A stretch of DNA of 64,000 nucleotides from Adhaeretor mobilis. GTDB lineage: Bacteria > Planctomycetota > Planctomycetia > Pirellulales > Lacipirellulaceae. The position numbers and the translations under genes were made by a program. Of the stretch, positions 11,441-21,026 are shown piece by piece. The stretch covers positions 1 through 64,000 of the forward strand of contig NZ_CP036263.1 of the NCBI RefSeq assembly GCF_007741515.1, given 5' to 3'. The first letter of the stretch is position 1, and each line of letters starts with the position of its first letter. The notes beneath the pieces are model-generated. The model did no database searches. It was not told the origin of the DNA and saw only the letters and a list, made by a program, of their open reading frames with translations.

Positions 11441-11759
11441 AGCAGAGTGATCTCGCTTCGTGGGGGCTGTAATCCTCAGCAATCAATTTTACCACAGCAA
11501 GTTGTGGGTTGGACAGGTCTTTCATCACCCCACGGCTCGCACCGGGGGCTATTTGTGCACGCGAGGAAGCTGACTTTCTGAAACCCCCTAGCCTCTAGCG
11601 CGAGCTAGGGGTTTGAAGCACGAGATTCCGTGTAACTGTGAAACCCCTCAGCTTGCGCTGGGGGCTAGGGGGCTGCTAGGCGTGAGGTTCCATCGCTGCT
11701 TCCCCGTAGGTTAAGATGTTACTTTACGCCTACCTTCTCCTTGTGCAGCTGCCATCGCA
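11441..11759. repeat. Spacer with tandem aaacccctagc stem-loops
   Basis: No gene is seen. Two similar hairpins stand side by side: 11581-11614 (aaaccccctagc paired with gctaggggttt) and 11641-11672 (aaacccctcagc with gctgggggcta). A third partial copy may be around 11530-11560. They separate the divergent BamB-like gene and the hscC operon. REP-like, function unknown. Confidence 0.65.
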
Positions 11760-13547
11760 ATGATTCTAGGAATTGACCTCGGAACGACCAACTCGCTTTG
11801 TGCAGTTTTCGAGGAAAGCGGCCCGCGGTTGGTGAAGAACTCGCTCGGCGAGGTGCTCACCCCTTCGGTCGTGGCGGTGCTCGACAATGATGTTAAGGAA
11901 CCCGGTGCCGAAAAGAACCCAAGCGGGCAAGTCGTCGTTGGGGCTGCGGCGCGCGAGTTGCGGGTGACTCAGCCGGAGCGATGTGCCAGTTGCTTCAAGC
12001 GTTTGATGGGTAGCAAGGAGAAGGTATCAATCGCTGGGCAAGAGTTCACCGCTCCCGAGCTCTCCAGCTTTGTGTTGCGATCGCTAAAAGCCGACGCGGA
12101 GAACGATCTTGGCGAGGAAATTACCGAAGCGGTTATCACGGTTCCCGCGTACTTCAACGAACAGCAGCGCCGCGCCACGAAACTGGCTGGCGAGCTCGCC
12201 GGGTTGAAAGTGCGTCGCATCATCAACGAGCCGACTGCCGCGGCGCTGACCTATGGTTTCCACGATCGGCACGGGGAGAAGTACCTCTTGGTGGTTGACT
12301 TGGGGGGCGGCACGTTCGATGTCACGCTCATGGAAGTCTTCGAGGGCACCATCGAAATCGTTTCGACCGCCGGCGAGAGTTTCTTAGGTGGTGAAGACTT
12401 CACCGATCGACTCATGGCCGAGGTGCTTCAGCACCACGGCAAGCAGCTGGAACTAGCCGAACTTCAAGAGCCGTTGCTGGTCGCCCGCCTGCGGCAGTTG
12501 TGCGAAACGGCCAAGCGACAGCTGGCATCGCAGCAGGAAGTATCGATACGCGTGCCTGATGCAGCCGGCGAGTTAACCGAGGATGCCGTGCAGGTGAGCG
12601 TCACGCGTGAAGAATACGCGGAGATCGTGAAACCGCTGATGAAACGTATTGCCGGGCCTATCGGCAAAGCGCTGCGCGATGGGGATTGCCAGCCGGAGGG
12701 CATCGACGAGGTGATCTTGGTGGGCGGTGCGACACGTATGCCTGTCGTGCGGGAGTTTCTCCAGCAGTACTTAGAGCAAGAGCCGCTGGTCAAGTACAAC
12801 CCGGACGAAGTCGTGTGCCTGGGAGCTGCTGTGCAGGCAGCGTTGATGGCGGACGATCGCGCGGTGGAAGACTTGGTGATGACCGATGTTTGTCCGCACA
12901 CGCTGGGTGTGAACACGGTCAAGCAGCTGGGCACGCAGACCAAGGAGGGCTACTACACGCCAATCATCCACCGCAACACGACCATTCCTACTTCGCGGGA
13001 AGAGCGGTTCTCGACCGTTCAGCCCAACCAAACCCATGTGGTGGTGGAGGTGTATCAGGGGGAGCAGCGCCGCGTAGAAAATAACCTCAAGCTGGGTGAG
13101 CTGGCCGTGAAGGGCATACCACCCGGACCAGCTGGGCAAGAGATTTTCATTCGCTTCAGCTACGACGTGAGTGGGCTGATTGAGGTCGAGGCGTACGCCG
13201 CTGGTCGCGAGGAAAAGTTCCGCACTGTGCTCACTACCGAGGCGGGCGAGCTGACCGAGAGCGAAATTGCCGAAGCAATCGAGCGCATGCAGGGCTTGAA
13301 GTACTACCCCCGCGAGGACATGCAAAACCAACGTCTACTGCGCCTGGGTGAACGCCTGATGGGTGAGGTGAGTCCCTTCCATCGCGAGGAACTCGAAGTG
13401 GCCATTGATCATCTGGAAGCGAGCATGAACAGCGGAGATCGCGAGCAAGTGGAAGCGGCCCAGGAGCACCTGCGAATGGTCTTCTCCACGCTAGGGCTGA
13501 GTGAAGAGGACGAGTCCAGCGGCGACGACGAAGGTGCCTCGACATGA
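11760..13547 (+). CDS. hscC: HscC-type Hsp70 chaperone
   Basis: An ATP-dependent chaperone of 595 residues, near the 556 of E. coli HscC and shorter than DnaK. Seen: the phosphate-1 motif GIDLGTTNSLCAVF, NEPTAAALTYGFHD, the phosphate-2 motif VVDLGGGTFDVTLME, the adenosine motif VILVGGATRMPVV, and then TDVCPHTLGVNT, which matches HscC's TDICPYSLGVEV rather than DnaK. The substrate-binding domain is present; the DnaK C-terminal lid is short. Its last bases overlap the next gene by ATGA, and a J-domain-like gene follows, as hscC is accompanied by a J-protein in E. coli. Its clients are unknown. Confidence 0.9.
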   Translation: MILGIDLGTTNSLCAVFEESGPRLVKNSLGEVLTPSVVAVLDNDVKEPGAEKNPSGQVVVGAAARELRVTQPERCASCFKRLMGSKEKVSIAGQEFTAPELSSFVLRSLKADAENDLGEEITEAVITVPAYFNEQQRRATKLAGELAGLKVRRIINEPTAAALTYGFHDRHGEKYLLVVDLGGGTFDVTLMEVFEGTIEIVSTAGESFLGGEDFTDRLMAEVLQHHGKQLELAELQEPLLVARLRQLCETAKRQLASQQEVSIRVPDAAGELTEDAVQVSVTREEYAEIVKPLMKRIAGPIGKALRDGDCQPEGIDEVILVGGATRMPVVREFLQQYLEQEPLVKYNPDEVVCLGAAVQAALMADDRAVEDLVMTDVCPHTLGVNTVKQLGTQTKEGYYTPIIHRNTTIPTSREERFSTVQPNQTHVVVEVYQGEQRRVENNLKLGELAVKGIPPGPAGQEIFIRFSYDVSGLIEVEAYAAGREEKFRTVLTTEAGELTESEIAEAIERMQGLKYYPREDMQNQRLLRLGERLMGEVSPFHREELEVAIDHLEASMNSGDREQVEAAQEHLRMVFSTLGLSEEDESSGDDEGAST

Positions 13548-14302
13548 GCGAAGCGACAACAACGGCGCAACCGGGCGATGAGAAACTGCGGAAGTATCTG
13601 ACCTTCATGCTGGGTGCGAACCCGCAAGTGGAGAGCGAGCGGATTGTCTCGCGACGCATGAAGGCGCTGAAGATTGCTGCAGAGATCGCACCCGAACTCA
13701 AGCAAGTGCAGGCCTTGCAAGAGGGTTTGCAAGAGACGCTTGCCAAGTTGGAAGAGTTGCGGAGGGGTGTCTGGACCGAGCCAGCTGAACGAATGCGAGG
13801 GGAGCTCTCGGCAATTGATATTGTGGCTCATCCGCATTTAGAGCCCGTGGTCGCTAGGCTGGGTACGCTCTTGAAGCATCGACAAGCGCTAGCGGCGGTA
13901 GCAGTGGGCAACGCGACTGCCGACACGGAGTTCATTACCCACTTTCGAGAAGTGTTGAGCGCCGCGCCGCAGTTGCGATCGGAGCTGCGCGAGCGAGCCG
14001 TATCTGCCTTCACTGATCGCAAACTCCGCAAAGCGGGCCGGCGAACACTCAAGAGGCTCCAGCAGGAGGTGCCCGAGATATGTGAGCTTGAGACGGAGTG
14101 GATTGCCAGTTTGAAGAAGCAGAAGACGAAGTGGTTTCAAGGCACGAGCAAGCCGTTATCACAGATGTTGGTAACCAGAGAAACATGGTTCGACAAGGCG
14201 GTCTATTATTTCTGGACCGCTGTGAAATGGATGTTCATGGCCTACATAATTTTCGTTATTTTAGGAGTCATCATTGCAATTATTACGGGTGCTAAGAAGT
14301 GA
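13544..14302 (+). CDS. Tail-anchored membrane protein in the hscC operon
   Basis: 252 residues, not recognised. It is predicted largely helical (a run of KALKIAAEIAPELKQVQALQ suggests coiled coil around 40-75) and has one hydrophobic helix at the C-terminus (about 222-246), ending in a short basic tail. The bulk would therefore face the cytoplasm, anchored from the C-terminal end. It overlaps hscC by four bases and the following J-like gene by four bases (GTGA), so the three are almost certainly translated together. A role as membrane adaptor for the Hsp70 is an inference from context only. Confidence 0.85.
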   Translation: MSEATTTAQPGDEKLRKYLTFMLGANPQVESERIVSRRMKALKIAAEIAPELKQVQALQEGLQETLAKLEELRRGVWTEPAERMRGELSAIDIVAHPHLEPVVARLGTLLKHRQALAAVAVGNATADTEFITHFREVLSAAPQLRSELRERAVSAFTDRKLRKAGRRTLKRLQQEVPEICELETEWIASLKKQKTKWFQGTSKPLSQMLVTRETWFDKAVYYFWTAVKWMFMAYIIFVILGVIIAIITGAKK

Positions 14303-16002
14303 GTGAGCCACTCGAGCAATCCGAGAATGGGCCCTCCTGGGAGTCGCTACCTCACGACCCCGAGGCGTTCTTCGAGCTTCAGCCCGGTTTCGTGCGGCGC
14401 GACTTGAAGCGCAGCTACTCGAAGCTCATTCGCGTTTACAAGCCGGAGCGGCACCCTGAGCAGTTCCAACGAATTCGTGCTGCGTACGAGCAGTTAGATA
14501 GCCAGTTGCGTTATGGGAAAGCAGCCGCGAAACCACAAGCGGAGGACTGGGTGAGGCCGCGGGCTCAGCCGTCAGATGAAAGCAAGCAAGTCGAGTCGGT
14601 ACCCAGTGATCCAGGAGATACACTCTCGCCCGCTCAGCGGCTAACATCGCGAGTACTCGCTGAATCGCCGAAAAAACTCTACGACGAAATCTCCGAGCGG
14701 GCGAACAAGTCGCCCTACGACTTCTACTCGTTAGCGGTGCTCTCTGATTTACTGAAGCCTCGTAAGCCTTTACGTTTTTCGCGATGGCTAGTGAAAGGCA
14801 TTGCAGCGCACACGTTCGATCCCAGCCTGTTGCATTTGCTGCGTGAAGATCTGGCCCGGGCCGCGCCACTGGATGCGCTGCCCGAATTGCTCGTCCAGTG
14901 TGCCCAAGCAGTGCCGCGCGACGACTTCTACGCGCTTACCGAGCCTGCTTGGGAACGCCTACTGCGCGTGCTCCCCTTCGCACAGTTTATGAAGCTGCTG
15001 GAGAATTGCGAGCAGCACTTGCGTGATATTTCGATTGCCTATCGCGTGACCTTCATGATGCGCGTGCTGCGTTACGCCGTTTGGAGTGACAACAACGTCA
15101 TGGAGCAGCAGGAGTGGATCGAAGCAGCGTTCCAGTTCGTGGAAGAGAATTTCCAATCGATTCCAGCCCAGTTGGAGATGGAGCTTGAACTGCTAGTCGC
15201 CGTGGGCAACTACGCGAAAGTCCGAGAGGATTTTCTCAACGGCAACCCACTTAGGGCGCAAATGGATGCTGCGCTTAAGAGCTACATGACCAGCGAGCAA
15301 GCCCTCAGCGATCAGGCTGTGCTCGAAGTGCAACTGGCAATGCTTGCCGATCCGCAGGCGGTGCTGGAAGCTATTCCGTCTGAGGAAGACCAGGCGGTCG
15401 TCGCGTTTTACAGTGCCTGGGCTTGGGCAACGGCGGATGTCGCGGATCGGTATGGTGCGAAGCAAGGAGAGGCAGATGCGAGATTGTGGTCTGACCGACT
15501 TTCCAGTGTGATAGAGAGTTGTCACGGTCGAGCAGCAAAGAATTCTGCAATGGTTGCTTATTCCATGCGAGCAATCGCTGTAACCATAGCAACTCAACTG
15601 GCCTGTATTATTGGGATCGTTGTCGTGGGATTCCTCATAGTTCTATCAGTAGATGCAATGGGTCCCAGTGCGCTTGAGGAGTACGGTGGGTGGCTTATGT
15701 TAGCAATGCTTGGAGTAGTTGTCGGTGGTGCAGTTTTTATGGTCCGCCTTCATCGCAAGCAGCATGCCAAGCGTCGAACCAGCTCAAGGAAGCAACGGCT
15801 GGATAGGTTCCTTTACTCGACAATCTATCGGCAAGATATCTTGGGATTTATCCAACATTCGCAAGTCTCTTTCTACGTAGTACGCGATTATCTCAGTAAA
15901 GAACGCTATTACGAGAAGCAGGAACATCTGGATGCGATGCGAATGGTCGTGAGAGACTTCGGCCTCGCGTTCTATTCCCTAGCTCTTCCTTTCCAGACTT
16001 AG
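14299..16002 (+). CDS. Membrane J-domain-like co-chaperone, degenerate HPD
   Basis: 567 residues starting at GTG. The first ~70 residues look like a DjlB/DjlC-type J domain: VRRDLKRSYSKLIRVYKPE followed by HPEQFQRIRAAYEQLDSQ. The position of the HPD tripeptide that stimulates Hsp70 ATPase reads KPE, so the classical motif is altered. A long alpha-helical middle part follows, then two transmembrane helices (about 425-480) and a C-terminal soluble segment. The link to hscC is strong from gene order and overlap. Whether it stimulates the ATPase is open. Confidence 0.8.
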   Translation: MSEPLEQSENGPSWESLPHDPEAFFELQPGFVRRDLKRSYSKLIRVYKPERHPEQFQRIRAAYEQLDSQLRYGKAAAKPQAEDWVRPRAQPSDESKQVESVPSDPGDTLSPAQRLTSRVLAESPKKLYDEISERANKSPYDFYSLAVLSDLLKPRKPLRFSRWLVKGIAAHTFDPSLLHLLREDLARAAPLDALPELLVQCAQAVPRDDFYALTEPAWERLLRVLPFAQFMKLLENCEQHLRDISIAYRVTFMMRVLRYAVWSDNNVMEQQEWIEAAFQFVEENFQSIPAQLEMELELLVAVGNYAKVREDFLNGNPLRAQMDAALKSYMTSEQALSDQAVLEVQLAMLADPQAVLEAIPSEEDQAVVAFYSAWAWATADVADRYGAKQGEADARLWSDRLSSVIESCHGRAAKNSAMVAYSMRAIAVTIATQLACIIGIVVVGFLIVLSVDAMGPSALEEYGGWLMLAMLGVVVGGAVFMVRLHRKQHAKRRTSSRKQRLDRFLYSTIYRQDILGFIQHSQVSFYVVRDYLSKERYYEKQEHLDAMRMVVRDFGLAFYSLALPFQT

Positions 16003-16103
16003 CAATACCTTTTCAACAAACTCAAGCTCTCACCGCAAGCTGATGGGGTTTGCGAAGCTTGGTGATGGTTCCAATCGCAATCAACCCCCAGCGCAAAAAA
16101 GCA

Positions 16104-16134
16104 GCGGGCTGGAGAGACGGTTTCTCCAGCCCGC
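16104..16134 (+). terminator. Hairpin downstream of the hscC operon
   Basis: A 12-bp perfect stem (gcgggctggaga / tctccagcccgc) with a 7-base loop about 100 bases after the last stop codon. There is no T-run after it, so it is either a weak terminator or an mRNA-end stabilising hairpin. Confidence 0.45.
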
Positions 16135-16690
16135 GTTATACGGCTGCCCCCCATTACAAGCGCAGGAACAAAAGACAGCCGTTGCACTCAAACGTCGTTC
16201 GCGTCGTTCTCATTGGAACTGGACGCGGGACGTTCTATTATCGAATCATGAAAGTTGAAAAGCCTCTCTCGAAACAAAGCCCTTCTCGAAACTACGTAGC
16301 TCCACTTGGAGATGCTCCTAGCTTCTTGATGCAGTTGCCGGTTGCTAAGCATCCGTGCAACACGACTTCGCATCGTTTACACCGTACAGTGTAATCAGTC
16401 CTAACAGTTTGTGCCTCTATTCGACAAAAAGTAACGGCTAAACGCAACTAAAAACTGTCGACTTCCCTCCCAATAATCCCAATAAACGGAAATCTCGGTC
16501 AGCAAAGGCATTCTGGCAGCTCAGCCACTGTTTCCGCACGGCACGGATCTCCCGATCAGGGAAAGTACCCCCTTTTTTGCCCAAAAAAAAACGGGTTTGA
16601 ACGGTCTGACGCATAATTGACACTCGCCGGAACGGCAAAAAGAGCATCTAGGGCTCGCGTTTTCGTGACTAAATCGACGCGCGGTTCAGG

Positions 16691-16719
16691 TGGATACCCA
16701 CAAAAAACCCGTCTATAAT
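16691..16719 (+). promoter_or_regulatory. Candidate sigma-70 promoter
   Basis: tggata (four of six to TTGACA) and a perfect TATAAT (16714-16719) are separated by 17 bases. The next gene starts about 300 bases downstream, so it would have a long leader or the transcript could be a separate small RNA. Confidence 0.35.
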
Positions 16720-17021
16720 TTTTAGTCTTCAGTGCGGTCAACTTTGATGTTCCGAGCGTAGTTGTAGTGGGTATTCGAAGCAGTGTGTCCAAGCACTTGC
16801 TCTTGATGCCCTTACCTTTGCGAAGCAATACCAACGGAACCGCCAGGAGGCTGGAGGACCTCTCTCCAGCAGACAATGGTCACCCTCTGCTGGCGATGTC
16901 AATCAATAGGTTCCGAGTGCCGGATAACTTACATGCCAGCCAGCTAAGCCAGTATAATCAATACGAAAACCGTTGAACCAATACTAACTTTCAAATGTTA
17001 AGAACTGGAGAACTCCCCGCA

Positions 17022-17804
17022 ATGATCAAACCCAACCCTTACAGATCTAGCTTCCGTGTTGCCTGCTGGGCGTGTGCCGTCGGCCTCACTTCCGCAGTCT
17101 TCGCTCTGGCTTTTACTCCCGTAGTCGAAGCCAAGGAGCCGGCTGCCTCGAAGACCCAAGCCAAGTCATTGTTCAACGGCAAGAATCTCAAAGGTTGGGT
17201 GAAGCGTGGCGGCGACGCCACCTATGCCATCGAGGGAGACGCCATTGTAGGTACCTCGGTCCCGAATACCCAAAACACCTTCTTGTGTACCGAGCTGACA
17301 TACGGCGACTTCATGCTGGAAGTCGATTTCAAGGTCGACGATGGGCTGAATTCGGGGATTCAAATCCGCAGTAATGTGTTTGACGAAGTTAGGACGATTG
17401 AAGTGACCAACCAAGAAGGAAAAAAGCATAAGAAAAAGATCCCCGCCAATCGCGTCCATGGCTATCAAGTGGAGATCGATACTTCCGAGCGCAGTTGGTC
17501 GGCCGGCATCTACGACGAAGCACGTCGTGGCTGGCTCAACCAGCTTGATGGCCCCAAGAACAAGGCGGCACGCGAAGCATTCAAGCACAACGAGTGGAAC
17601 CACTACAAGATTGTATGCCAGGGTGGTTCGATCAAGACCTGGATCAATGGTGTACCCGCTGCCGACTTGAAAGACAATCTCACGGCCAGGGGTTTCATCG
17701 CGCTGCAAGTACACAATATTCCCAATAAGGAACTTGCCGGCAAGAAAATCCGCTGGAAGAACATCATGCTGACGGATTTGTCGAAAGGTGATGGATCTGA
17801 GTAG
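17022..17804 (+). CDS. Secreted DUF1080 (3-keto-disaccharide hydrolase-type) protein
   Basis: A 260-residue exported protein with a signal peptide (hydrophobic stretch about 12-33 ending VEAKE) and one DUF1080 concanavalin-like jelly-roll: [40 protein letters not shown], then VHGYQVEID and [20 protein letters not shown]. Some family members cleave 3-keto-glycosides; the substrate of this one cannot be told. The ATG at 17022 is preferred, with ggag at 17007-17010; the ATG at 16995 lacks a ribosome site. It is monocistronic as far as seen. Confidence 0.88.
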   Translation: MIKPNPYRSSFRVACWACAVGLTSAVFALAFTPVVEAKEPAASKTQAKSLFNGKNLKGWVKRGGDATYAIEGDAIVGTSVPNTQNTFLCTELTYGDFMLEVDFKVDDGLNSGIQIRSNVFDEVRTIEVTNQEGKKHKKKIPANRVHGYQVEIDTSERSWSAGIYDEARRGWLNQLDGPKNKAAREAFKHNEWNHYKIVCQGGSIKTWINGVPAADLKDNLTARGFIALQVHNIPNKELAGKKIRWKNIMLTDLSKGDGSE

Positions 17805-18126
17805 AAGTCGGATTTTGGGAAGAAATAGCATGATGCGGAGCATCGTCGCTTGACCATGCCTGCCTACGAGAATACTGCGCCCCGCAGCCGGCTTTGTACT
17901 CGGCGGTAAGTGCTTTGCTGCGAACCTGTTGCGCCATTGATGCACAGCAGCCAGTGTGACTCCGTCGTGGGACGCAGCAGTTTTATTGGCTAAATACTGG
18001 CTTGGGCATTCCCCCGCCGTTACGATGGGAAGCCTTGTCGCAGTGTCTTTTTTCTCTAAGACGCTCAGGCCGCCGAAGTGAATTGCTGTCGAAATCTCTT
18101 CATCGAGAAAGTCCTGGGAGGGTCTA
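17805..18126. other. Intergenic gap, nothing recognised
   Basis: 322 bases between two plus-strand genes. No open frame, repeat or hairpin stands out. The last bases carry a strong ribosome site (ggaggg) for the downstream metalloprotease. Confidence 0.5.
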
Positions 18127-19344
18127 ATGAATTCGAATCTACGGTTGCCTCTTCACAGCGGCGATCGGCAAGAGAGTCCACTTTCGTGCGCCCAAGTCTT
18201 GGGCGTCGCTTTGTTGGCATTAGCAGTTGTTGCGATGCCTGCGGGCGCGACGGTCGTAGTCCGATCGACTTCGGGAGTCCCAAGCTCTCTACCACCAGTT
18301 GATAGCCGAACACGTGCCATGCCTTTCGGTGGCTCGATTGAATTTCAGCTGCGCGCGCCAATCATAAGCCAATTACACGGTTTTGACATCGTGATCAATC
18401 CTGGTCCAGGCCTGCAAGCCAACGGCCCGGCTTTGGCTGCCTTCAATCGCGCCGCCCAAGCTTGGGAGTCTGTGATTTCGGATCCGATCACGGTAACCAT
18501 TGATGCGGATCTTGCGCCGCTCGGACAAGGAGTCCTCGGCCAAGCCGGTTCAGTACTTCTAGTCGCTGACTACGATCTGATCCGTGGCCAAATGGTGTCG
18601 GATGCCTTAGACGAAACCGATGATGACATTACTGCACTTCTACCGACGGCAGCACTAGCGCAGTTTGATTTGCCTCCGGGATTCAATTTAGACGGCAACA
18701 TTCTTGCTACGAAGGCGAACCTGAAAGCCCTGCAGTTCGACAGCAACTTCTTGGACACCACTTTTGGAGCAACCGACGCTACAATTACCTTTAGCGACAG
18801 CTTTAACTTCGATTTCGACAACAGCAACGGTGTCGCAGGATTTGATTTTGAGACGGTAGCCGTTCACGAGCTAGGCCACGCACTGGGGTTCATTTCTGCG
18901 GTGGACGATGTCGATTTCTTTCTTAGCCAAAATCAAACTTCGGACCTTATTGCACCATCGACTTTAGACCTCTATCGCTTTAAGAGTAGCGGCATCAACG
19001 ACCCCACAAACTCTGTGGAGTTCACGACGTTCGCTCGTTCGTTGATCCCTGGTAGCGATGATTCGTTAGACCAGCTTATCGGAGTTTTCGGAGGCGACGT
19101 CGAAGCGAGAATGTCCACCGGTAGCTTTGCCGGTGATGGCGAGCAAGCGAGTCACTTCAAGGACGGTCTTGGCATAGGAATCATGGACCCTACGATCTCA
19201 CCGGGAGTCGTGGTACCAATCGGCCCGAACGACTTGCGTGCGTTTGACTTGATTGGTTACGAGATCACTCAAGTGCCTGAACCGACCACGGCTTTGCTGA
19301 TGGCACTAGGAGCGTGTGGAATACTCAGTCGTCGTCGGAGCTGA
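18127..19344 (+). CDS. Secreted NF038122-type metalloprotease with PEP-CTERM
   Basis: A 405-residue exported zinc protease. Seen: signal segment (about 24-43, ending AMPAGA), AAFNRAAQAWESVISDPIT, a zinc-binding HELGHALGF site with a following Asp-rich stretch, an IMDPTIS motif that could be the Met-turn, and a C-terminal VPEPTTALLMALGACGIL helix plus RRRS, the PEP-CTERM sorting signal. The layout matches the NF038122 family of predicted metalloproteases. The signal is preceded by a strong gggaggg ribosome site. Substrates are unknown; it would be processed by an exosortase encoded elsewhere. Confidence 0.88.
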   Translation: MNSNLRLPLHSGDRQESPLSCAQVLGVALLALAVVAMPAGATVVVRSTSGVPSSLPPVDSRTRAMPFGGSIEFQLRAPIISQLHGFDIVINPGPGLQANGPALAAFNRAAQAWESVISDPITVTIDADLAPLGQGVLGQAGSVLLVADYDLIRGQMVSDALDETDDDITALLPTAALAQFDLPPGFNLDGNILATKANLKALQFDSNFLDTTFGATDATITFSDSFNFDFDNSNGVAGFDFETVAVHELGHALGFISAVDDVDFFLSQNQTSDLIAPSTLDLYRFKSSGINDPTNSVEFTTFARSLIPGSDDSLDQLIGVFGGDVEARMSTGSFAGDGEQASHFKDGLGIGIMDPTISPGVVVPIGPNDLRAFDLIGYEITQVPEPTTALLMALGACGILSRRRS

Positions 19345-19389
19345 TACACGAGGTAAGACTCGCGCAGTCATCCTGTCTTGCGACCCGAA

Positions 19390-20862
19390 TCATGCAAAGA
19401 GCTCGTGAACCACGCGCGCTGGTTCGACGCCGGTGAGCTTCAGATCGAGGCCTTGGAAGCTTTTGGTGAAGCGCTCGTGGTCGATGCCAAAAGTGTGCAG
19501 CAGCGTCGCGTGAAAGTCGCGTACCGCCACGATGTTTTCTACCGACGCGTAACCGAGCTCATCGGTTTGCCCGTACGCCTGCCCCCCCTTGAGGCCCGCG
19601 CCGGCCATCCACAGGCTGAAGGCGTTGATGTGATGGTCGCGACCTGTGCCTTGCCCCATCGGCGTACGACCGAACTCGCCACCCCACACCACGAGCGTGT
19701 CTTCCAGCAAGCCGCGATCCTTCAAATCTCGGACGAGGGCGGCGCTGGCTTGGTCGGTTTGCTTCGCGCGGGCGGGCAGGTCTTTGGTGATGTTGCCGTG
19801 ATGGTCCCAGCCACGGTGGTAGAGTTGCACGAAACGTACGCCCCGTTCGAGTAGCCGTCTGGTGAGCAAACAATTCGATGCGAACGAGCCATCGCCCGGA
19901 TTCTCCACACCATACATTTCCCGAATATGTTGCGGTTCGTCGGACATGTCGGTGAGTTCAGGCACGGAAGTTTGCATTTTGAACGCCATCTCGTACTGCG
20001 CAATGCGCGTAGCGATTTCTGGATCGACGCGTTGCTCGTCCAGCATGCCATTGAGGCGGCTGACTTGGTCGATAAGTTGCCGCTGGGTTGATTGGCACAC
20101 TCCGGCCGGGTTGCCGATGTAATGGACTGGATTACCACGGCTTTGAAAGCCGATGCCCTGGTACTTGCTAGGCAGGAAGCCAGCGCTCCATTGACGGGCG
20201 GAAATTGGTTGGCCGCCCCCAGAGGTCATTACCACATAGCCGGGCAGGTTTTGCGTCTCCGCGCCCAATCCATAGAGCAGCCAAGAACCCATGCAGGGTC
20301 TGCCCTTGATGATCGACCCGGTGTTCATGAAGGCATGGGCCGTGTCGTGGTTGATTTGCTCAGTCGTCATCGAGCGAACCACGCAGATTTCGTCGGCAAT
20401 GCTACCGATGTGCGGGAAGAGCTCGGATACCTCCAAGCCCGACTTACCAAACCTCTGGAACTTGGCGAATGATCCGCGCGCCTTAAGCTCGGCTCCTTGT
20501 AGCTGGGCCAGTTGCTGGCCCTTGGTGAACGACGCGGGGAATGGCTGCCCATCGATGCGGTCAAGTTCAGGTTTGGGATCGAGCGTCTCCAGATGCGAGG
20601 GCCCGCCCGCCATGCAAAGATGCACCAGCCGCTTGGCCTTGGGCGGAAAATGCGGCAGCCCAGAGAGCGCAGGCCAGGGGTGCGGCGAAGCAGTCGGTCG
20701 ACTGGCAGCGTGTGCGGCATTACCAGTGAGGCTTGCACCACCGAGTCCCTCACCGAACAGTGATGCCATCGCCAAGCCGCCGATGCCGGCAAAGGAATTG
20801 GCCAGGAACGTACGCCGGGCGATGTCATGTTGGGCAGTTTCGATCTTGTGGAGGTCGTTCAT
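19390..20862 (-). CDS. DUF1501 protein with twin-arginine signal
   Basis: A 490-residue protein of the sulfatase/alkaline-phosphatase-like DUF1501 family, exported by the Tat route: ARRTFLANSFAGIGGLAMAS at the N-terminus. Typical motifs are RLVHLCMAGGPSHLETLDPKP, HDTAHAFMNTGS, FASNCLLTRRLLERGVRFVQ, and near the end VVWGGEFGRTPMGQG followed by GRDHH, which are the expected metal-ligand segments. In Planctomycetota these genes are paired with a DUF1549/DUF1553 cytochrome-domain gene, here upstream on the same strand (164-bp gap). Their function is unproven; polysaccharide metabolism has been suggested from context. Confidence 0.93.
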   Translation of the reverse strand: MNDLHKIETAQHDIARRTFLANSFAGIGGLAMASLFGEGLGGASLTGNAAHAASRPTASPHPWPALSGLPHFPPKAKRLVHLCMAGGPSHLETLDPKPELDRIDGQPFPASFTKGQQLAQLQGAELKARGSFAKFQRFGKSGLEVSELFPHIGSIADEICVVRSMTTEQINHDTAHAFMNTGSIIKGRPCMGSWLLYGLGAETQNLPGYVVMTSGGGQPISARQWSAGFLPSKYQGIGFQSRGNPVHYIGNPAGVCQSTQRQLIDQVSRLNGMLDEQRVDPEIATRIAQYEMAFKMQTSVPELTDMSDEPQHIREMYGVENPGDGSFASNCLLTRRLLERGVRFVQLYHRGWDHHGNITKDLPARAKQTDQASAALVRDLKDRGLLEDTLVVWGGEFGRTPMGQGTGRDHHINAFSLWMAGAGLKGGQAYGQTDELGYASVENIVAVRDFHATLLHTFGIDHERFTKSFQGLDLKLTGVEPARVVHELFA

Positions 20863-20901
20863 GGTAAATGGAAGGTCGAATGGGACGCGAGGGTGAATTC
20901 A

Positions 20902-21018
20902 TGTCATTCCGAACGAGCGACAGCGACCGAGGAATCCAGTTGAAAGCAATGTTGGCTTGGACAACCAAACAGAGTTCAATCCGGATTACTCAGTCGTTCG
21001 ACTCCTTTCGGAATGACA
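20902..21018. repeat. Inverted-arm repeat, tgtcattccgaacgag family
   Basis: tgtcattccgaacgagc on the left is matched by gttcgactcctttcggaatgaca on the right. The arms enclose about 70 bases and fill the gap between the DUF1549 stop and the DUF1501 start, so they would form a hairpin inside the operon mRNA. Confidence 0.75.
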
Positions 21019-21026
21019 AAAAGTGC

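Larger units (their letters stand above)
16003..17021. other. Long intergenic region before the DUF1080 gene
   Basis: About 1 kb without a convincing gene. Short open frames at 16050-16394 and 16556-16876 have no protein-like composition. It contains the hairpin at 16104-16134 and a candidate promoter at 16691-16719. The A/T runs near 16570-16600 (a C/T tract then a run of nine A) are notable. An unrecognised small RNA in 16720-17020 is possible. Confidence 0.5.

Noticed and set aside
12771..13331. 186-residue minus-strand frame inside hscC
   Set aside because: Opposite conserved Hsp70 sequence; shadow.
16050..16394. 114-codon frame downstream of the hscC operon
   Set aside because: Composition not protein-like, and it reads through a strong hairpin at 16104-16134.
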